Shown here in pieces: positions 9,227 to 19,171 of a stretch of DNA of 64,000 nucleotides (positions within the stretch are counted from its first letter, which is position 1; the number at the start of each line of letters is the position of its first letter). The notes under the pieces are model-generated. The model was not told where the DNA came from and ran no database searches. It saw nothing but the letters and a program-made list of their open reading frames with translations. Source of the stretch: Photobacterium sp. GB-56 (GTDB taxonomy: Bacteria > Pseudomonadota > Gammaproteobacteria > Enterobacterales > Vibrionaceae); assembly GCF_003026105.1 (NCBI RefSeq), contig NZ_PYNW01000013.1, positions 49,209-113,208 of the forward strand. Direction: 5' to 3'. Made by a program: the position numbers and the translations under genes.

Positions 9227-11077
9227 TTACTCGTCGAGGAAACTGCGTAGCACATCAGAACGGCTTGGGTGGCGTAACTTACGTAACGCTTTTGCTTCAA
9301 TCTGACGAATACGCTCACGCGTTACATCAAACTGTTTACCCACTTCTTCTAACGTGTGGTCAGTATTCATATCAATACCGAAACGCATACGTAGTACTTT
9401 AGCTTCACGTGGTGTTAAGCCTGCAAGTACATCGTTTGTCGCTGCACGTAGATTGGTTGCTGTTGCTGCATCCATTGGTAATTGAAGCGTGGTATCTTCA
9501 ATGAAGTCACCTAAATGTGAATCTTCATCATCACCAATTGGGGTTTCCATTGAGATTGGCTCTTTAGCAATCTTCAATACCTTACGGATCTTGTCTTCCG
9601 GCATTTGCATGCGTTCAGCCAATTCTTCTGGTAATGGCTCACGCCCCATCTCCTGAAGCATCTGACGAGAGATACGGTTCAGTTTGTTGATGGTTTCAAT
9701 CATGTGAACAGGGATACGAATGGTACGTGCCTGATCTGCGATTGAACGTGTGATTGCCTGACGGATCCACCATGTCGCATAAGTTGAGAATTTGTAACCA
9801 CGACGGTATTCAAATTTATCAACGGCTTTCATCAAACCAATGTTACCTTCTTGGATTAGATCCAAGAACTGCAGACCACGGTTGGTGTACTTCTTCGCGA
9901 TAGAAATAACCAGACGTAAGTTTGCTTCAACCATCTCTTTTTTCGCACGGCGCGCTTTTGCTTCACCGATAGACATACGACGGCTGATGTCTTTAATACG
10001 CTCGATAGAAAGACCCGTTTCTTCTTCTAGCATGCGTAGTTTAAGAGAAGAACGACGAAGATCTTCTTCGTATGCTTTTAAGCGCTCAGCATAAGGTTTG
10101 CCAGAATTTAGCGCTTCATCAATCCAATCTTGGCTTGACTCGTTACCTGCAAATAAGGAAACGAAAGTTTTCTTCGGCATTTTGCTGTTATCAACACACA
10201 TACGCATGATAAGACGCTCGTTGGTGCGTACTTTATCCATAGAATCACGTAGTGAGCTAACCAAACGGTCAAACTGCTTAGGGATCAGACGGAACTGCTT
10301 GAATACTTCAGATAACTCTTCAACTGCAACTTCAGTCGTCGCATTTTGACGACCGTTTGTTTCAATTGCTAACGCCATTTTATCGTAGGCTTGGCGTAGC
10401 TCTAAGAATTTTTCACGAGCAAGCTCTGGATCGATGCTGCCGTCATCTTCTTCTTCATCGCTATCTTCAGCGTCTTCGTCATCTTCAAGATCTTTATCTT
10501 CGTCTTCAAGATCACTTTCGCTTAGCTCTGAACCAATGTGCGTTGCAGTTGGTGCAGCTGTTGCTTCTTCGTTAGGATCAACAAAGCCTGAAATAATATC
10601 AGTTAGGCGAAGCTCATCAGCTTCAACTTTATCGAATTGCTCAAGTAAGTGAGCAATTGCAGACGGGTATTCAGCGACAGAGCATTGAACTTGGTTAATA
10701 CCATCTTCAATGCGTTTTGCGATATCAATTTCGCCTTCACGAGTAAGTAGTTCAACCGTACCCATCTCACGCATGTACATACGTACAGGGTCTGTCGTGC
10801 GGCCGATCTCGCTTTCTACGCTTGATAATGCTTGCGCCGCTGCTTCAATGGCGTCTTCGTCGGCATTATCTTCAGTCATCATGAGTTCATCGGCATCAGG
10901 GGCAGTTTCAACTACCTTAATACCCATGTCATTAATCATTTGAATAATGTCTTCTACCTGATCAGAATCAACAATATCTTCTGGTAGGTGGTCATTTACT
11001 TCGGCGTAGGTCAGATAGCCTTGTTCCTTGCCTTTCGCAACAAGTAACTTTAGCTGTGACTGCGGATTTTGCTCCAT
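9227..11077 (-). CDS. rpoD: RNA polymerase primary sigma factor, sigma-70
   Basis: A 616-residue housekeeping sigma factor. Region 1.1 lies at about residues 1-80 and region 1.2 contains [21 protein letters not shown]. The non-conserved region includes a very acidic tract near residues 190-213 ([20 protein letters not shown]). Region 2 includes [19 protein letters not shown] for -10 recognition and melting. Region 3 follows, and region 4.2 with [20 protein letters not shown] recognises the -35 element. The start [10 protein letters not shown] matches E. coli. It is the last gene of the macromolecular synthesis operon, 92 bases after dnaG. Confidence 0.97.
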   Translation of the reverse strand: MEQNPQSQLKLLVAKGKEQGYLTYAEVNDHLPEDIVDSDQVEDIIQMINDMGIKVVETAPDADELMMTEDNADEDAIEAAAQALSSVESEIGRTTDPVRMYMREMGTVELLTREGEIDIAKRIEDGINQVQCSVAEYPSAIAHLLEQFDKVEADELRLTDIISGFVDPNEEATAAPTATHIGSELSESDLEDEDKDLEDDEDAEDSDEEEDDGSIDPELAREKFLELRQAYDKMALAIETNGRQNATTEVAVEELSEVFKQFRLIPKQFDRLVSSLRDSMDKVRTNERLIMRMCVDNSKMPKKTFVSLFAGNESSQDWIDEALNSGKPYAERLKAYEEDLRRSSLKLRMLEEETGLSIERIKDISRRMSIGEAKARRAKKEMVEANLRLVISIAKKYTNRGLQFLDLIQEGNIGLMKAVDKFEYRRGYKFSTYATWWIRQAITRSIADQARTIRIPVHMIETINKLNRISRQMLQEMGREPLPEELAERMQMPEDKIRKVLKIAKEPISMETPIGDDEDSHLGDFIEDTTLQLPMDAATATNLRAATNDVLAGLTPREAKVLRMRFGIDMNTDHTLEEVGKQFDVTRERIRQIEAKALRKLRHPSRSDVLRSFLDE

Positions 11078-11169
11078 AGACGGTATCCAACTTCGGGTCT
11101 GAGTGATAATTTAGTATGCAGAGTTGCAAACCGTTAATTATAACAAATTTCTTAATTGTTGACTACTTA

Positions 11170-12927
11170 TTAAACAGGACGATTCAGTAATAGTAACTGT
11201 AATTCCTGCTTTTCTTCGACTGATAAGCCGACAGTTCTCGATTTAGTCTGCAACTGTTCAATTTGTTGTTTGACGCACTGATCAATAATTTTGTCCATTG
11301 CGTCTAAAAATACATCTAAGCTGTTGTCTTCATCTTTCGACAACGGTAATACCCACGCAGCAAGACGAGCCATTGTGGCTTCATTCTTGGTACCGCGCCA
11401 GTGTTCTAAAAGCTGTCCAGTGCTAATATTGGGATTACTTCGGCATTTATCAACTATCGATAGCAATAAATTTAAGCCTGATAATTCAATATTTTCAAAT
11501 GCACCCATGTCAAACTCAAGGTGAGTGACAAAATGAGGGTGCTGAATCAATAATGCGATCACTTCTCGCATTGGTGTTCGCTTGATTTGTACTTGGCCCA
11601 CAGGTTTTGATGTTTTGCCATGCATTGATATTAGTTGCTGAAGCTGGGCTTCGTCAGGCAACCCTAAATTTTTGCCAAGCAGTTCACGTAAGTATAGCCT
11701 GAGCGTGCCACCAGGGACCTTATCGATCAGGGGAACGGCGAGGGTGCTAAGTTTCGCTTTCCCTTCGCGGCTGGTGGTATCGACTTGTCGCATTAAACTG
11801 TTGAAGAGAAACTCTGATAATGGCATCGCTTCATCAACACGTTGTTCAAAGGCGTCTTTGCCTTCAGCACGAATACATGAATCAGGATCTTCGCCGTCAG
11901 GCAAGAACATAAATTTAAGTTGGCGACCATCTGTTAAATACGGCAGCGCTTGCTCCATTGCTCGCCATGCAGCGTCTCGTCCTGCTCTGTCGCCATCATA
12001 ACAACACACAACCGTGCTAGTTTGACGAAACAGACTTTGAATATGATCGCCTGTGGTTGATGTACCGAGTGACGCTACGGCGTAATCAACACCAAATTGC
12101 GCTAACGCGACGACATCCATATAGCCTTCAACCACCATGATTTTATTTGGTTCACGGTGAGTTTGTAACACTTCATATAAGCCGTATAACTCACGACCTT
12201 TATGGAAAATATCGGTTTCTGGTGAATTGAGGTATTTTGGGGTGCCATCGCCTAACACACGACCGCCAAAACCAATGACTCGTCCACGTCGATCATGGAT
12301 CGGAAACATCACTCGGCCACGGAAGCGATCATAACGACGACCATTATCGTTTTCGATCAGCATACCTGTGTTGACAAGTGCTTTTTGCGATTCATTATCT
12401 CTGCCAAAACGACTACGTACCATGTCCCATTGATCAGGAATAAACCCAATCGAGAATTTCTTTACGATTTCACCGGATAAGCCACGACCTTTGAGGTAAT
12501 CGATAGCAATTTCACCTTCTTTGGTACGAAGTTGAGATTGGTAAAACTGTGAAACTTGGCCCATCAATTCATAATAATTACGTTTGTCAGCGGCTTTTGG
12601 ACCACGTTGGGTGTTATTGCCATCGTTTTCACGTGGCACTTCCAAACCTAGCTGTGAAGCTAATTCTTCAATCGCATCAACAAAATCAAGGCGATCAAAT
12701 TCCATGACAAAATCAAGGACGTTACCGTGCACACCACAACCGAAACAGTGGTAAAACTGCTTTTCTTGGCTGACAGAAAAAGAGGGTGTTTTTTCATTAT
12801 GGAAAGGACAACAAGCACCAAAGTTTTTGCCTTGTTTTTTGAGTTTTACCCGCGCATCAATGACATCGACAATGTCATGTCGAGAAATAAGATCATCAAT
12901 GAATGAACGTGGTATTTTTCCTGCCAT
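11170..12927 (-). CDS. dnaG: DNA primase
   Basis: A 585-residue primase that makes RNA primers at the replication fork with DnaB helicase. The N-terminal zinc ribbon shows the C-H-C-C ligands in CPFHNEKTPSF and FYHCFGCG. The catalytic TOPRIM core contains the acidic motifs VVEGYMDVVAL and YDGDRAGRDA. The C-terminal third is the helicase-binding domain. I chose the ATG at 12927, giving MAGKIPRSFIDDLISRHDIV as in E. coli; an upstream in-frame start would add 23 unrelated residues. It lies between yqeY and rpoD in the operon, and an 11-base-pair hairpin separates it from yqeY. Confidence 0.96.
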   Translation of the reverse strand: MAGKIPRSFIDDLISRHDIVDVIDARVKLKKQGKNFGACCPFHNEKTPSFSVSQEKQFYHCFGCGVHGNVLDFVMEFDRLDFVDAIEELASQLGLEVPRENDGNNTQRGPKAADKRNYYELMGQVSQFYQSQLRTKEGEIAIDYLKGRGLSGEIVKKFSIGFIPDQWDMVRSRFGRDNESQKALVNTGMLIENDNGRRYDRFRGRVMFPIHDRRGRVIGFGGRVLGDGTPKYLNSPETDIFHKGRELYGLYEVLQTHREPNKIMVVEGYMDVVALAQFGVDYAVASLGTSTTGDHIQSLFRQTSTVVCCYDGDRAGRDAAWRAMEQALPYLTDGRQLKFMFLPDGEDPDSCIRAEGKDAFEQRVDEAMPLSEFLFNSLMRQVDTTSREGKAKLSTLAVPLIDKVPGGTLRLYLRELLGKNLGLPDEAQLQQLISMHGKTSKPVGQVQIKRTPMREVIALLIQHPHFVTHLEFDMGAFENIELSGLNLLLSIVDKCRSNPNISTGQLLEHWRGTKNEATMARLAAWVLPLSKDEDNSLDVFLDAMDKIIDQCVKQQIEQLQTKSRTVGLSVEEKQELQLLLLNRPV

Positions 12928-13006
12928 AAGAAAGCAAATAACCTGATAGTGAAATGAAAGAAGATTGTTGTTGGAGTGTGTGGAGTTCTCGCTCAATCAG
13001 ATACGA

Positions 13007-13042
13007 ACAAGCCGTGCATCCCAAAAGGATAGCACGGCTTGT
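13007..13042 (-). promoter_or_regulatory. Intercistronic hairpin between yqeY and dnaG
   Basis: Perfect 11-base stem ACAAGCCGTGC / GCACGGCTTGT with a 14-base loop. The tail is not T-rich on the minus strand, so it is a weak or partial terminator at best. E. coli has an internal terminator between rpsU and dnaG that keeps primase scarce relative to S21, and this hairpin occupies the equivalent place. It may instead be an RNA-processing or stability element. Confidence 0.6.
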
Positions 13043-13060
13043 CGCTGAATAGGAGAGTGA

Positions 13061-13504
13061 TTAACCTAGTTTAGTTTTCACTAACTTGCTAACAATCCCC
13101 ATATCGGCACGACCCTGAATTTGCGGTTTCAGTACGCCCATCACTTTGCCCATGTCTTGCATAGTGGCAGCGCCAGTCGCAGCAATAGCTTCATCCATTA
13201 ACGCTGAGATTTCCTCTTCAGTTAGTGGTTGAGGCATAAACTCGGCTAGAACACTGATTTCAGCATGCTCGACATCAGCTAAGTCTTGACGGCCTGCAGC
13301 TTCATATTGAGCTACAGAGTCACGACGTTGCTTAACCATTTTTGTTAATACAACCAACACGTCGTCGTCGTTAAGAGTGATCTTTTCGTCAACTTCACGT
13401 TGTTTAATTGCTGCAAGAACTAAACGGATAGCGCCAAGACGAGGTTTATCCTTCGCCTTCATCGCCGCTTTTTGTTCGTCTTTAAGACGTTCAATTAGAG
13501 TCAT
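13061..13504 (-). CDS. yqeY: YqeY / GatB-tail-like protein
   Basis: A 147-residue protein of the YqeY family, which resembles the helical C-terminal tRNA-binding tail of GatB (the Asp/Glu-tRNA amidotransferase). The sequence MTLIERLKDEQKAAMKAKDKPRLGAIRLVL and the MGVLKPQIQGRADMG segment near the C-terminus are family hallmarks. The true function is not established; an RNA- or tRNA-related role is inferred from the fold. It has an AAGGA ribosome site. It lies 31 bases after rpsU and before dnaG, an arrangement common in vibrios but absent from E. coli. Confidence 0.88.
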   Translation of the reverse strand: MTLIERLKDEQKAAMKAKDKPRLGAIRLVLAAIKQREVDEKITLNDDDVLVVLTKMVKQRRDSVAQYEAAGRQDLADVEHAEISVLAEFMPQPLTEEEISALMDEAIAATGAATMQDMGKVMGVLKPQIQGRADMGIVSKLVKTKLG

Positions 13505-13535
13505 TACGCGATCCTTCTGTATTAAAATCTAAAGA

Positions 13536-13751
13536 TTAGTACAGACGAACGCGACGCGCGTTTTCGCGAGCCAATTTCTTCAGGTGACGCTTAACTGCCG
13601 CTGCTTTAGCGCGCTTACGTACAGTTGTTGGCTTTTCGAAGTGCTCACGACGACGAACTTCAGAAAGGATACCTGCTTTTTCGCAAGAGCGCTTAAAACG
13701 ACGTAGTGCTACGTCAAACGGTTCGTTTTCACGTACTTTGATTACTGGCAT
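13536..13751 (-). CDS. rpsU: 30S ribosomal protein S21
   Basis: A 71-residue, strongly basic protein with the standard S21 sequence ([20 protein letters not shown] through [10 protein letters not shown]). S21 binds late near the anti-Shine-Dalgarno end of 16S rRNA and is needed for initiation. It has a strong GAGGTG ribosome site. It is first in the macromolecular synthesis operon and divergent from tsaD. A promoter and a leader hairpin lie upstream. Confidence 0.97.
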   Translation of the reverse strand: MPVIKVRENEPFDVALRRFKRSCEKAGILSEVRRREHFEKPTTVRKRAKAAAVKRHLKKLARENARRVRLY

Positions 13752-13782
13752 GTAATACTCACCTCAGAGTGATTCTATTTAA

Positions 13783-13805
13783 AGCTGACGTTCAAAGTGT
13801 CAGCT
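13783..13805 (-). promoter_or_regulatory. Leader hairpin of rpsU
   Basis: Seven-base perfect stem AGCTGAC / GTCAGCT with a nine-base loop in the short 5' untranslated region of rpsU, about 30 bases before its start. It could mediate feedback control or mRNA stability; nothing proves this. Confidence 0.5.
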
Positions 13806-13823
13806 GATTAAAAATGGTGCGAA

Positions 13824-13853
13824 ATTCTAATCTGATCTGGGGGCATTTGTAAA
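13824..13853 (-). promoter_or_regulatory. Candidate sigma-70 promoter of the rpsU operon
   Basis: On the minus strand: -35 TTTACA, 18 bases, -10 TAGAAT, each one base off consensus. The implied leader is about 65 bases and contains the hairpin. Confidence 0.55.
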
Positions 13854-14000
13854 GCATTCTACGTCTATGAACTGGTTAATTTATGTCAACAACGGTAACA
13901 TGCCCCTTAATTAGTACTTCCTAACCCTATTTGAGTTATCGGTTGTTATTGAAACTATACCGATTTTTCATTTAAACCCCCTAATAGTATAGAGGTTGTT

Positions 14001-15020
14001 ATGCGTATACTGGGCATCGAGACTTCCTGTGATGAAACAGGTATTGCGATTTTCGATGATGAAAAAGGTCTCTTGGCACATGAACTTTACAGTCAAGTAA
14101 AGCTACATGCGGATTACGGTGGTGTTGTGCCTGAGTTGGCATCGCGTGATCACGTTAAGAAAACGATTCCATTGATTAAGGCTGCGCTTGCTTCTGCCGG
14201 ACTGACTCATGACGATCTTGATGGTGTTGCTTATACCGCAGGCCCGGGTCTTGTTGGTGCATTATTAGTGGGTGCAACCATTGGACGCAGCCTAGCGTAT
14301 GCGTGGGATTTACCTGCTGTTGCGGTGCACCATATGGAAGGGCATCTTCTCGCGCCAATGTTAGAAGATAATGCACCTGAATTCCCATTCGTTGCCTTGC
14401 TGGTGTCTGGTGGTCATACCATGATGGTTGAAGTTAAAGGCATTGGTGAATACCAAATCCTAGGCGAGTCGATTGATGACGCGGCTGGTGAGGCTTTTGA
14501 TAAAACAGCGAAGATGATGGGGCTTGATTACCCAGGTGGCCCATTACTGTCTAAAATGGCAGAAAAAGGTACTAAAGGGCGTTTTAAATTCCCTCGGCCA
14601 ATGACAGATCGTCCCGGTCTTGATTTTAGCTTTTCTGGTTTAAAAACATTTGCGGCGAATACCATTCGTGCTAACAACGATGATGAACAAACCCGAGCTG
14701 ATATCGCGTTTGCATTCCAAGAGGCGGTAGTCGATACCTTAGCCATTAAATGTAAACGTGCACTAAAACAAACAGGTTTAAAGCGCTTAGTGATTGCTGG
14801 CGGCGTCAGTGCAAATAAGTACTTACGTCAAGAGCTTGAAAGCATGATGAAGAACCTAAAAGGGGAAGTGTTCTATCCTCGTACAGAATTTTGTACAGAT
14901 AATGGTGCAATGATCGCTTATGCAGGCATGCAACGTCTGAAAAACAAAGAAACGATGGATTTAGGTGTTAAAGCCTTTCCACGCTGGCCGATTGATCAAC
15001 TTAAACCGATTGCTGACTAA
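14001..15020 (+). CDS. tsaD: tRNA N6-threonylcarbamoyladenosine transferase TsaD
   Basis: A 339-residue ASKHA-fold protein that, with TsaB and TsaE, transfers threonylcarbamoyl from TC-AMP to A37 of ANN-decoding tRNAs. The start [20 protein letters not shown] contains the phosphate-1 motif. [11 protein letters not shown] carries the two metal-binding histidines, and VSGGHT and [13 protein letters not shown] are nucleotide-site motifs. It has a GAGGT ribosome site. It is divergent from rpsU, the arrangement found throughout the Gammaproteobacteria, and ends at a bidirectional terminator facing plsY. Confidence 0.97.
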   Translation: MRILGIETSCDETGIAIFDDEKGLLAHELYSQVKLHADYGGVVPELASRDHVKKTIPLIKAALASAGLTHDDLDGVAYTAGPGLVGALLVGATIGRSLAYAWDLPAVAVHHMEGHLLAPMLEDNAPEFPFVALLVSGGHTMMVEVKGIGEYQILGESIDDAAGEAFDKTAKMMGLDYPGGPLLSKMAEKGTKGRFKFPRPMTDRPGLDFSFSGLKTFAANTIRANNDDEQTRADIAFAFQEAVVDTLAIKCKRALKQTGLKRLVIAGGVSANKYLRQELESMMKNLKGEVFYPRTEFCTDNGAMIAYAGMQRLKNKETMDLGVKAFPRWPIDQLKPIAD

Positions 15021-15042
15021 TAAAAAAAGGGTATAGCAATAG

Positions 15043-15072
15043 AAAAGCGAAGCAAAGAGCTTCGCTTTTTTT
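15043..15072. terminator. Bidirectional terminator, tsaD / plsY
   Basis: Eleven-base stem AAAAGCGAAGC / GCTTCGCTTTT with an AAAGA loop and a T tail on the plus strand. A-rich bases on the other side give it some function for plsY. Confidence 0.9.
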
Positions 15073-15074
15073 GT

Positions 15075-15686
15075 TTAAGCGTCTTTGTTTTTCTTGGAAA
15101 ACTTATCCCAAATCTTGGTTTCTTGTCCATCAAGTAGGCGACGAATATTTTCGTGGTGCCGCAAAATAATTAAGCAAGACAGCATGGAAACAGGCATGGT
15201 GTATTCAGGTTTTACCAACCAAGTGAGCATTGGTGCAGCAAGGGCTGTGATAAGTGATGCGAGTGAAGAGTAGCCAGTTAAAACCAGTGTGAGTACCCAT
15301 GTTGTAATCAGCATGCCGCTTAAATCCCATCCAATAGGCGCTAATGCTCCAAGGGCTGTTGCAACTCCTTTTCCGCCCTGGAAATGAAAAAATAGTGGAT
15401 AAATGTGGCCTAAACAGGCAGCAATTCCAATGATACCGAGTAAAAATGGATTAATACCTAAAAAGTAGCTTAGCCATACCGGCAACATACCTTTCAAAAT
15501 ATCAGATACCAAGACTAGTGCTGCTGCACTCTTTCCACCTAAACGAAGCACATTAGTAGCACCAGGATTACCGGAACCACTTTTTCGAGGATCGGGAAGT
15601 CGATACAACCGCGAAATTAATACGGCGCTAGAAATAGACCCAAGTAAGTAGGCGGCAATGATCATCAGTAGCGCTAGTGGTGTCAT
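15075..15686 (-). CDS. plsY: Glycerol-3-phosphate acyltransferase PlsY
   Basis: A 203-residue inner-membrane enzyme that acylates glycerol-3-phosphate from acyl-phosphate to start phospholipid synthesis. Several hydrophobic segments alternate with the three conserved loops: [12 protein letters not shown] near residue 36, the [20 protein letters not shown] loop near 94-113, and the C-terminal loop [15 protein letters not shown]. coli has it as ygiH in the same neighbourhood. It is transcribed away from folB. Confidence 0.94.
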   Translation of the reverse strand: MTPLALLMIIAAYLLGSISSAVLISRLYRLPDPRKSGSGNPGATNVLRLGGKSAAALVLVSDILKGMLPVWLSYFLGINPFLLGIIGIAACLGHIYPLFFHFQGGKGVATALGALAPIGWDLSGMLITTWVLTLVLTGYSSLASLITALAAPMLTWLVKPEYTMPVSMLSCLIILRHHENIRRLLDGQETKIWDKFSKKNKDA

Positions 15687-15779
15687 GCATTTTTCCGAAT
15701 AGCTAAGGTAAGTGCCAGTTCAACAGGAATTGAAATGTTAACTGGATCTTATCTGCGTCAATATTACGGAACAGTAATT

Positions 15780-15806
15780 TTGACTCGTTCATGGCTGTGG
15801 TATAGT
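15780..15806 (+). promoter_or_regulatory. Possible promoter of folB-folK
   Basis: TTGACT, 15 bases, then TATAGT with a TGG extended -10. The spacing is short, but the extended -10 could compensate. Confidence 0.35.
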
Positions 15807-15933
15807 TCCAGCCAAGTTAACAGTGATAATGTTGCATCATTACTAACAACACTCATGTTAACGAATATTACCTGATAATACGCGCTTTTGCTGACATTGG
15901 GTATCCGACCTCTAACAAAATTAGCGATTGAGC

Positions 15934-16287
15934 ATGGATACGGTATTTATCGAAAAATTAGAAGTTATTGCCACTATTGGGGTATATGACTGGGAGCAGG
16001 AAATTAAGCAAAAATTAGTGCTTGATTTGGAAATGGCGCATGATAATCGACCTGCTGCTAACAGTGATGATGTTACTTATGCATTGGATTATTCTACGGT
16101 AAGTACCGCTGTTACGAATTTGATTGAACAGGGACGATTTCTGTTAGTTGAGCGTGTAGCTGAAGATGTGGCAAATTTAATCATGACAGATTTTAATGTG
16201 CCTTGGATCAAAGTGCGAGTGACTAAACCTGGTGCTGTGGTGAATGCGCGTGGCGTTGGAGTGCAAATAGAGCGAGGTAGTAAGTGA
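15934..16287 (+). CDS. folB: Dihydroneopterin aldolase
   Basis: A 117-residue tunnelling-fold enzyme that cleaves (and epimerises) dihydroneopterin to hydroxymethyl-dihydropterin in folate synthesis. The start MDTVFIEKLEVIATIGVYDWE is nearly that of E. coli FolB and carries the pterin-anchoring Glu. The catalytic Lys lies in WIKVRVTKPGAV near residue 98. I used the ATG at 15934; a TTG two codons earlier is possible. The last four bases overlap folK, so the two consecutive folate enzymes are translationally coupled. Confidence 0.94.
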   Translation: MDTVFIEKLEVIATIGVYDWEQEIKQKLVLDLEMAHDNRPAANSDDVTYALDYSTVSTAVTNLIEQGRFLLVERVAEDVANLIMTDFNVPWIKVRVTKPGAVVNARGVGVQIERGSK

Positions 16288-16757
16288 TCACCGCGTATAT
16301 CAGTATTGGTAGTAATATTGAACGTGAATATCATTTAAAAGCTGGCTTAGATGCGGTAAAGACACTGGCAAGTAACTGGCGAATGTCTCGCATTTTTGAA
16401 GCTGAGCCTGTGGGGTTTGATGGTGATAATTTTTTTAATGCAGTGATTGAAATACAGACATCGTTATCGTTATCTGCATTACAATCTCAACTTAAAGAAA
16501 TTGAATGCCAATTAGGGCGTCCGGCACATGCGGTTAAAAATCAAAGTCGTACTATCGACCTTGATTTGTTGTTGTATGGCGATGCTGTAAGTGATGCTTT
16601 ACCGTCGTTACCACGTTCTGATATTTACCGTTTTGCTTTTGTTTTGTGGCCTCTCAGTGAGTTAAATCCAGACTTAGTGATACCACAAGAGACTCAAACA
16701 TTGGCGCAACTTTGGCAAAATTTTTCTCAACAGCAAATATTATGGCCTGTTGAATGA
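16284..16757 (+). CDS. folK: HPPK: 2-amino-4-hydroxy-6-hydroxymethyldihydropteridine pyrophosphokinase
   Basis: A 157-residue kinase that transfers pyrophosphate from ATP to hydroxymethyl-dihydropterin, the step after FolB. It shows ISIGSNIERE at the N-terminus, FEAEPVGFDGDNFFNAV for the pterin pocket, and the Mg/ATP signature RTIDLDLLLYG near residue 92. The start codon is GTG, overlapping the folB stop. E. coli keeps folK elsewhere, beside pcnB. This enzyme is in the same size class as E. coli HPPK (159 residues). Confidence 0.93.
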   Translation: MITAYISIGSNIEREYHLKAGLDAVKTLASNWRMSRIFEAEPVGFDGDNFFNAVIEIQTSLSLSALQSQLKEIECQLGRPAHAVKNQSRTIDLDLLLYGDAVSDALPSLPRSDIYRFAFVLWPLSELNPDLVIPQETQTLAQLWQNFSQQQILWPVE

Positions 16758-16819
16758 GTCATTTAGTAAAAAGTTAGTCACTACTTACTTTTTATGCTGT
16801 GTTTAATTAAGGACAATTA

Positions 16820-17623
16820 ATGAGTCATTTAGAAGCATTTATGTTAGCCCTTATTCAAGGACTGACAGAGTTTTTACCCGTCTCTAGCTCCGCCCATTTA
16901 ATCTTACCGTCTGAGATCTTAGGTTGGCCTGATCAAGGCTTAGCGTTTGATGTCGCTGTACATGTTGGTACGTTGATGGCGGTTATTCTGTATTTTCGAA
17001 AAGAGGTGGTTTCGTTATTAACCGCTTGGATTAACTCCATTTTTAAACGTGAACATAGCGCTGAATCGAAATTAGCATGGATGATTGTGATAGCGACAAT
17101 CCCCGCCTGTATCTTCGGTTTGGTGATGAAAGACTTTATCGAAATGTACTTGCGTTCAGCATGGGTGATTGCGTGCACCACGATTATCTTTGGTTTGTTG
17201 CTATGGTGGGTTGATAAACGCGCCAAGCAAACCGATAACGAGTATCAAGCGAATTGGAAGAGTGCGTTGTTTATTGGTCTAGCGCAGGCGGCGGCTATTA
17301 TCCCTGGAACTTCTCGCTCTGGCGCGACGATGACAGCTGCACTGTATCTTGGCTTTACGCGTGAGGCTGCAGCGCGTTTTTCATTTTTAATGTCGATCCC
17401 GATTATTCTGCTTGCTGGTAGTTACCTTGGTTTAAAATTGGTGACGGGCACAGATCCAATTGATTTCGGTAATCTAAGCATTGGTATTGCTGTTTCGTTT
17501 ATCAGTGCTTATGCGTGTATTCATGTGTTCTTGAAATTAGTAACGCGTTTGGGAATGACACCGTTTGTTATCTACCGCTTAATTTTGGGTATTGGTTTGT
17601 TCTTATTCTTGATGTCCAAGTAA
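16820..17623 (+). CDS. uppP: Undecaprenyl-diphosphate phosphatase
   Basis: A 267-residue polytopic membrane enzyme (BacA) that recycles C55-PP to C55-P for cell-wall and surface polysaccharide synthesis; overexpression in E. coli gives bacitracin resistance. It has the two signature motifs [13 protein letters not shown] near residue 17 and [18 protein letters not shown] near 162, and about eight hydrophobic helices. The ribosome site is AAGGA. The 14 bases around the start codon duplicate the sequence at the folK stop. Confidence 0.95.
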   Translation: MSHLEAFMLALIQGLTEFLPVSSSAHLILPSEILGWPDQGLAFDVAVHVGTLMAVILYFRKEVVSLLTAWINSIFKREHSAESKLAWMIVIATIPACIFGLVMKDFIEMYLRSAWVIACTTIIFGLLLWWVDKRAKQTDNEYQANWKSALFIGLAQAAAIIPGTSRSGATMTAALYLGFTREAAARFSFLMSIPIILLAGSYLGLKLVTGTDPIDFGNLSIGIAVSFISAYACIHVFLKLVTRLGMTPFVIYRLILGIGLFLFLMSK

Positions 17624-17644
17624 TTTTAACGCGCTATTTACGAT

Positions 17645-17675
17645 CAAAAAAGCCGACATTAAGTCGGCTTTTTTG
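17645..17675. terminator. Bidirectional terminator, uppP / cca
   Basis: Stem AAAAAAGCCGAC / GTCGGCTTTTTT with an ATTAA loop; A and T runs flank it on both sides. Confidence 0.92.
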
Positions 17676-17699
17676 TGTCTTTTATTTTAAAGCTAATAC

Positions 17700-18935
17700 T
17701 TAGCTACTTTGGCGTGTCGCTGTTAAATGTAGAGCAACTGCCTCTATACGTTTTGCCGCTAATTGCTCTCTGATCTCTGCGCCTTTAAACCCTGCTGCAA
17801 CAATTGCTTTTACATCCACTTGTTGTGCTATAGCAAATACAGTTTGGAAAATATCAGCTTGTTGGTACGGTGTTTGCTCAAAGTGGGTGCGTCCACGAGC
17901 ATCAGCACGGCAGCACGTTGCTAGTTGAGCAACACGGTCGGGTTTTCGCCATGCGTCAATTTGATCAAAGATTTTAATAAAGGTATCAGCACGCATTTCT
18001 TCGGCATAATGGATTTTGGTGTGCTGTTCACAGACCAATAATGCCAGATCGCGATAGTCATTCGGTATACGTAAACGTTGGCACAGTGCTTTGATAGGTT
18101 TAATACCATCTCGACAGTGTGTCTTGTGATGAGGTAGATCCTCCTTTGGGGATAAGGCTTTCCCCAAATCATGTACCTGTGCGGCAAAACGAATGGTTTT
18201 ATCGGTCGTTAACTCAGCGGCTTTTTTAGCCACTAATAAAGTATGGATACCGCAATCAATTTCAGGATGCCACTTTTCAGGTTGTGGTACCCCAAACAGT
18301 GCATCAATTTCAGGCATGACAACTGATAACGCACCACATTGGCGCAGTACCGTAAGAAATACTTGTGGGTCATCACTAGAGAGTGATTTTTCCCACTCTT
18401 TCCATACCCGCTCAGGTGTGAGGCTTTCTAATTCACCACTGATCACCATCTCTTGCATTAACGCGATAGTTTCAGGCGCGACAGTAAAACCTAAATGGGC
18501 AAAACGTGCGGCAAAACGCGCGACACGTAAGACACGCAAAGGATCTTCACTAAATGCAGGGGAGACGTGACGTAAAATTTTATCGTGAAGATCTTGTTGT
18601 CCATGGTAAGGATCAATTAACTCACCCGTTGGTGATTGGGCCATCGCATTGATGGTAAGATCACGGCGCTGTAAATCTTGTTCAAGCGTTACATCAGGTG
18701 CAGAATAACAAGTAAAGCCAGTATAACCATGCCCGGATTTTCGCTCAGTTCGAGCTAGAGCATGTTCCTGTTTCGTTTTTGGGTGAAGAAAAACAGGAAA
18801 GTCACTGCCTATTTGTTCAAATCCTGCAGCTAGCATTGCTTCAGGTGTTGTGCCAACCACCACCCAGTCTTTATCTGTTACCGTAAGGTTTAATAAGGTG
18901 TCACGAACGGCACCACCAACAAGATAGGTTTGCAA
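17700..18935 (-). CDS. cca: CCA-adding tRNA nucleotidyltransferase with HD phosphohydrolase domain
   Basis: A 411-residue enzyme that adds or repairs the 3' CCA of tRNA. The nucleotidyltransferase head shows the GGAVRD motif and the catalytic pair in DKDWVVVG, followed by [10 protein letters not shown] and the neck domain with [16 protein letters not shown]. The C-terminal half carries an HD domain ([15 protein letters not shown]), as in E. coli Cca with its 2'-phosphodiesterase and phosphatase activity. The start codon is TTG with AAGGAGC six bases upstream. Confidence 0.95.
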   Translation of the reverse strand: MQTYLVGGAVRDTLLNLTVTDKDWVVVGTTPEAMLAAGFEQIGSDFPVFLHPKTKQEHALARTERKSGHGYTGFTCYSAPDVTLEQDLQRRDLTINAMAQSPTGELIDPYHGQQDLHDKILRHVSPAFSEDPLRVLRVARFAARFAHLGFTVAPETIALMQEMVISGELESLTPERVWKEWEKSLSSDDPQVFLTVLRQCGALSVVMPEIDALFGVPQPEKWHPEIDCGIHTLLVAKKAAELTTDKTIRFAAQVHDLGKALSPKEDLPHHKTHCRDGIKPIKALCQRLRIPNDYRDLALLVCEQHTKIHYAEEMRADTFIKIFDQIDAWRKPDRVAQLATCCRADARGRTHFEQTPYQQADIFQTVFAIAQQVDVKAIVAAGFKGAEIREQLAAKRIEAVALHLTATRQSS

Positions 18936-19171
18936 TGAAAGCTCCTTATATCTGAAACTAATGAGATGAATCTCTACCGATTTTAGTTAAAAACTGACCA
19001 TAATACTGTATTCAGTGTGAACTTGGTCTATGCGCTACTGCTTGGCAGTATACAATAACCCAATCAATACCCATGATAATAAATACCGCAATGTTGACGG
19101 GTATTTTAGAACAAAAGAGCATTTAACCTCGTTAAACGGTTATCACTTATTTTAAGCACTAGAGTATTTCT

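Noticed and set aside
10434..10560. Repetitive acidic codons in rpoD as a possible tandem repeat or replication-slippage locus.
   Set aside because: The codons are mixed GAA, GAT and GAC without a repeating unit; acidic tracts in this region are normal for sigma-70 of related bacteria.
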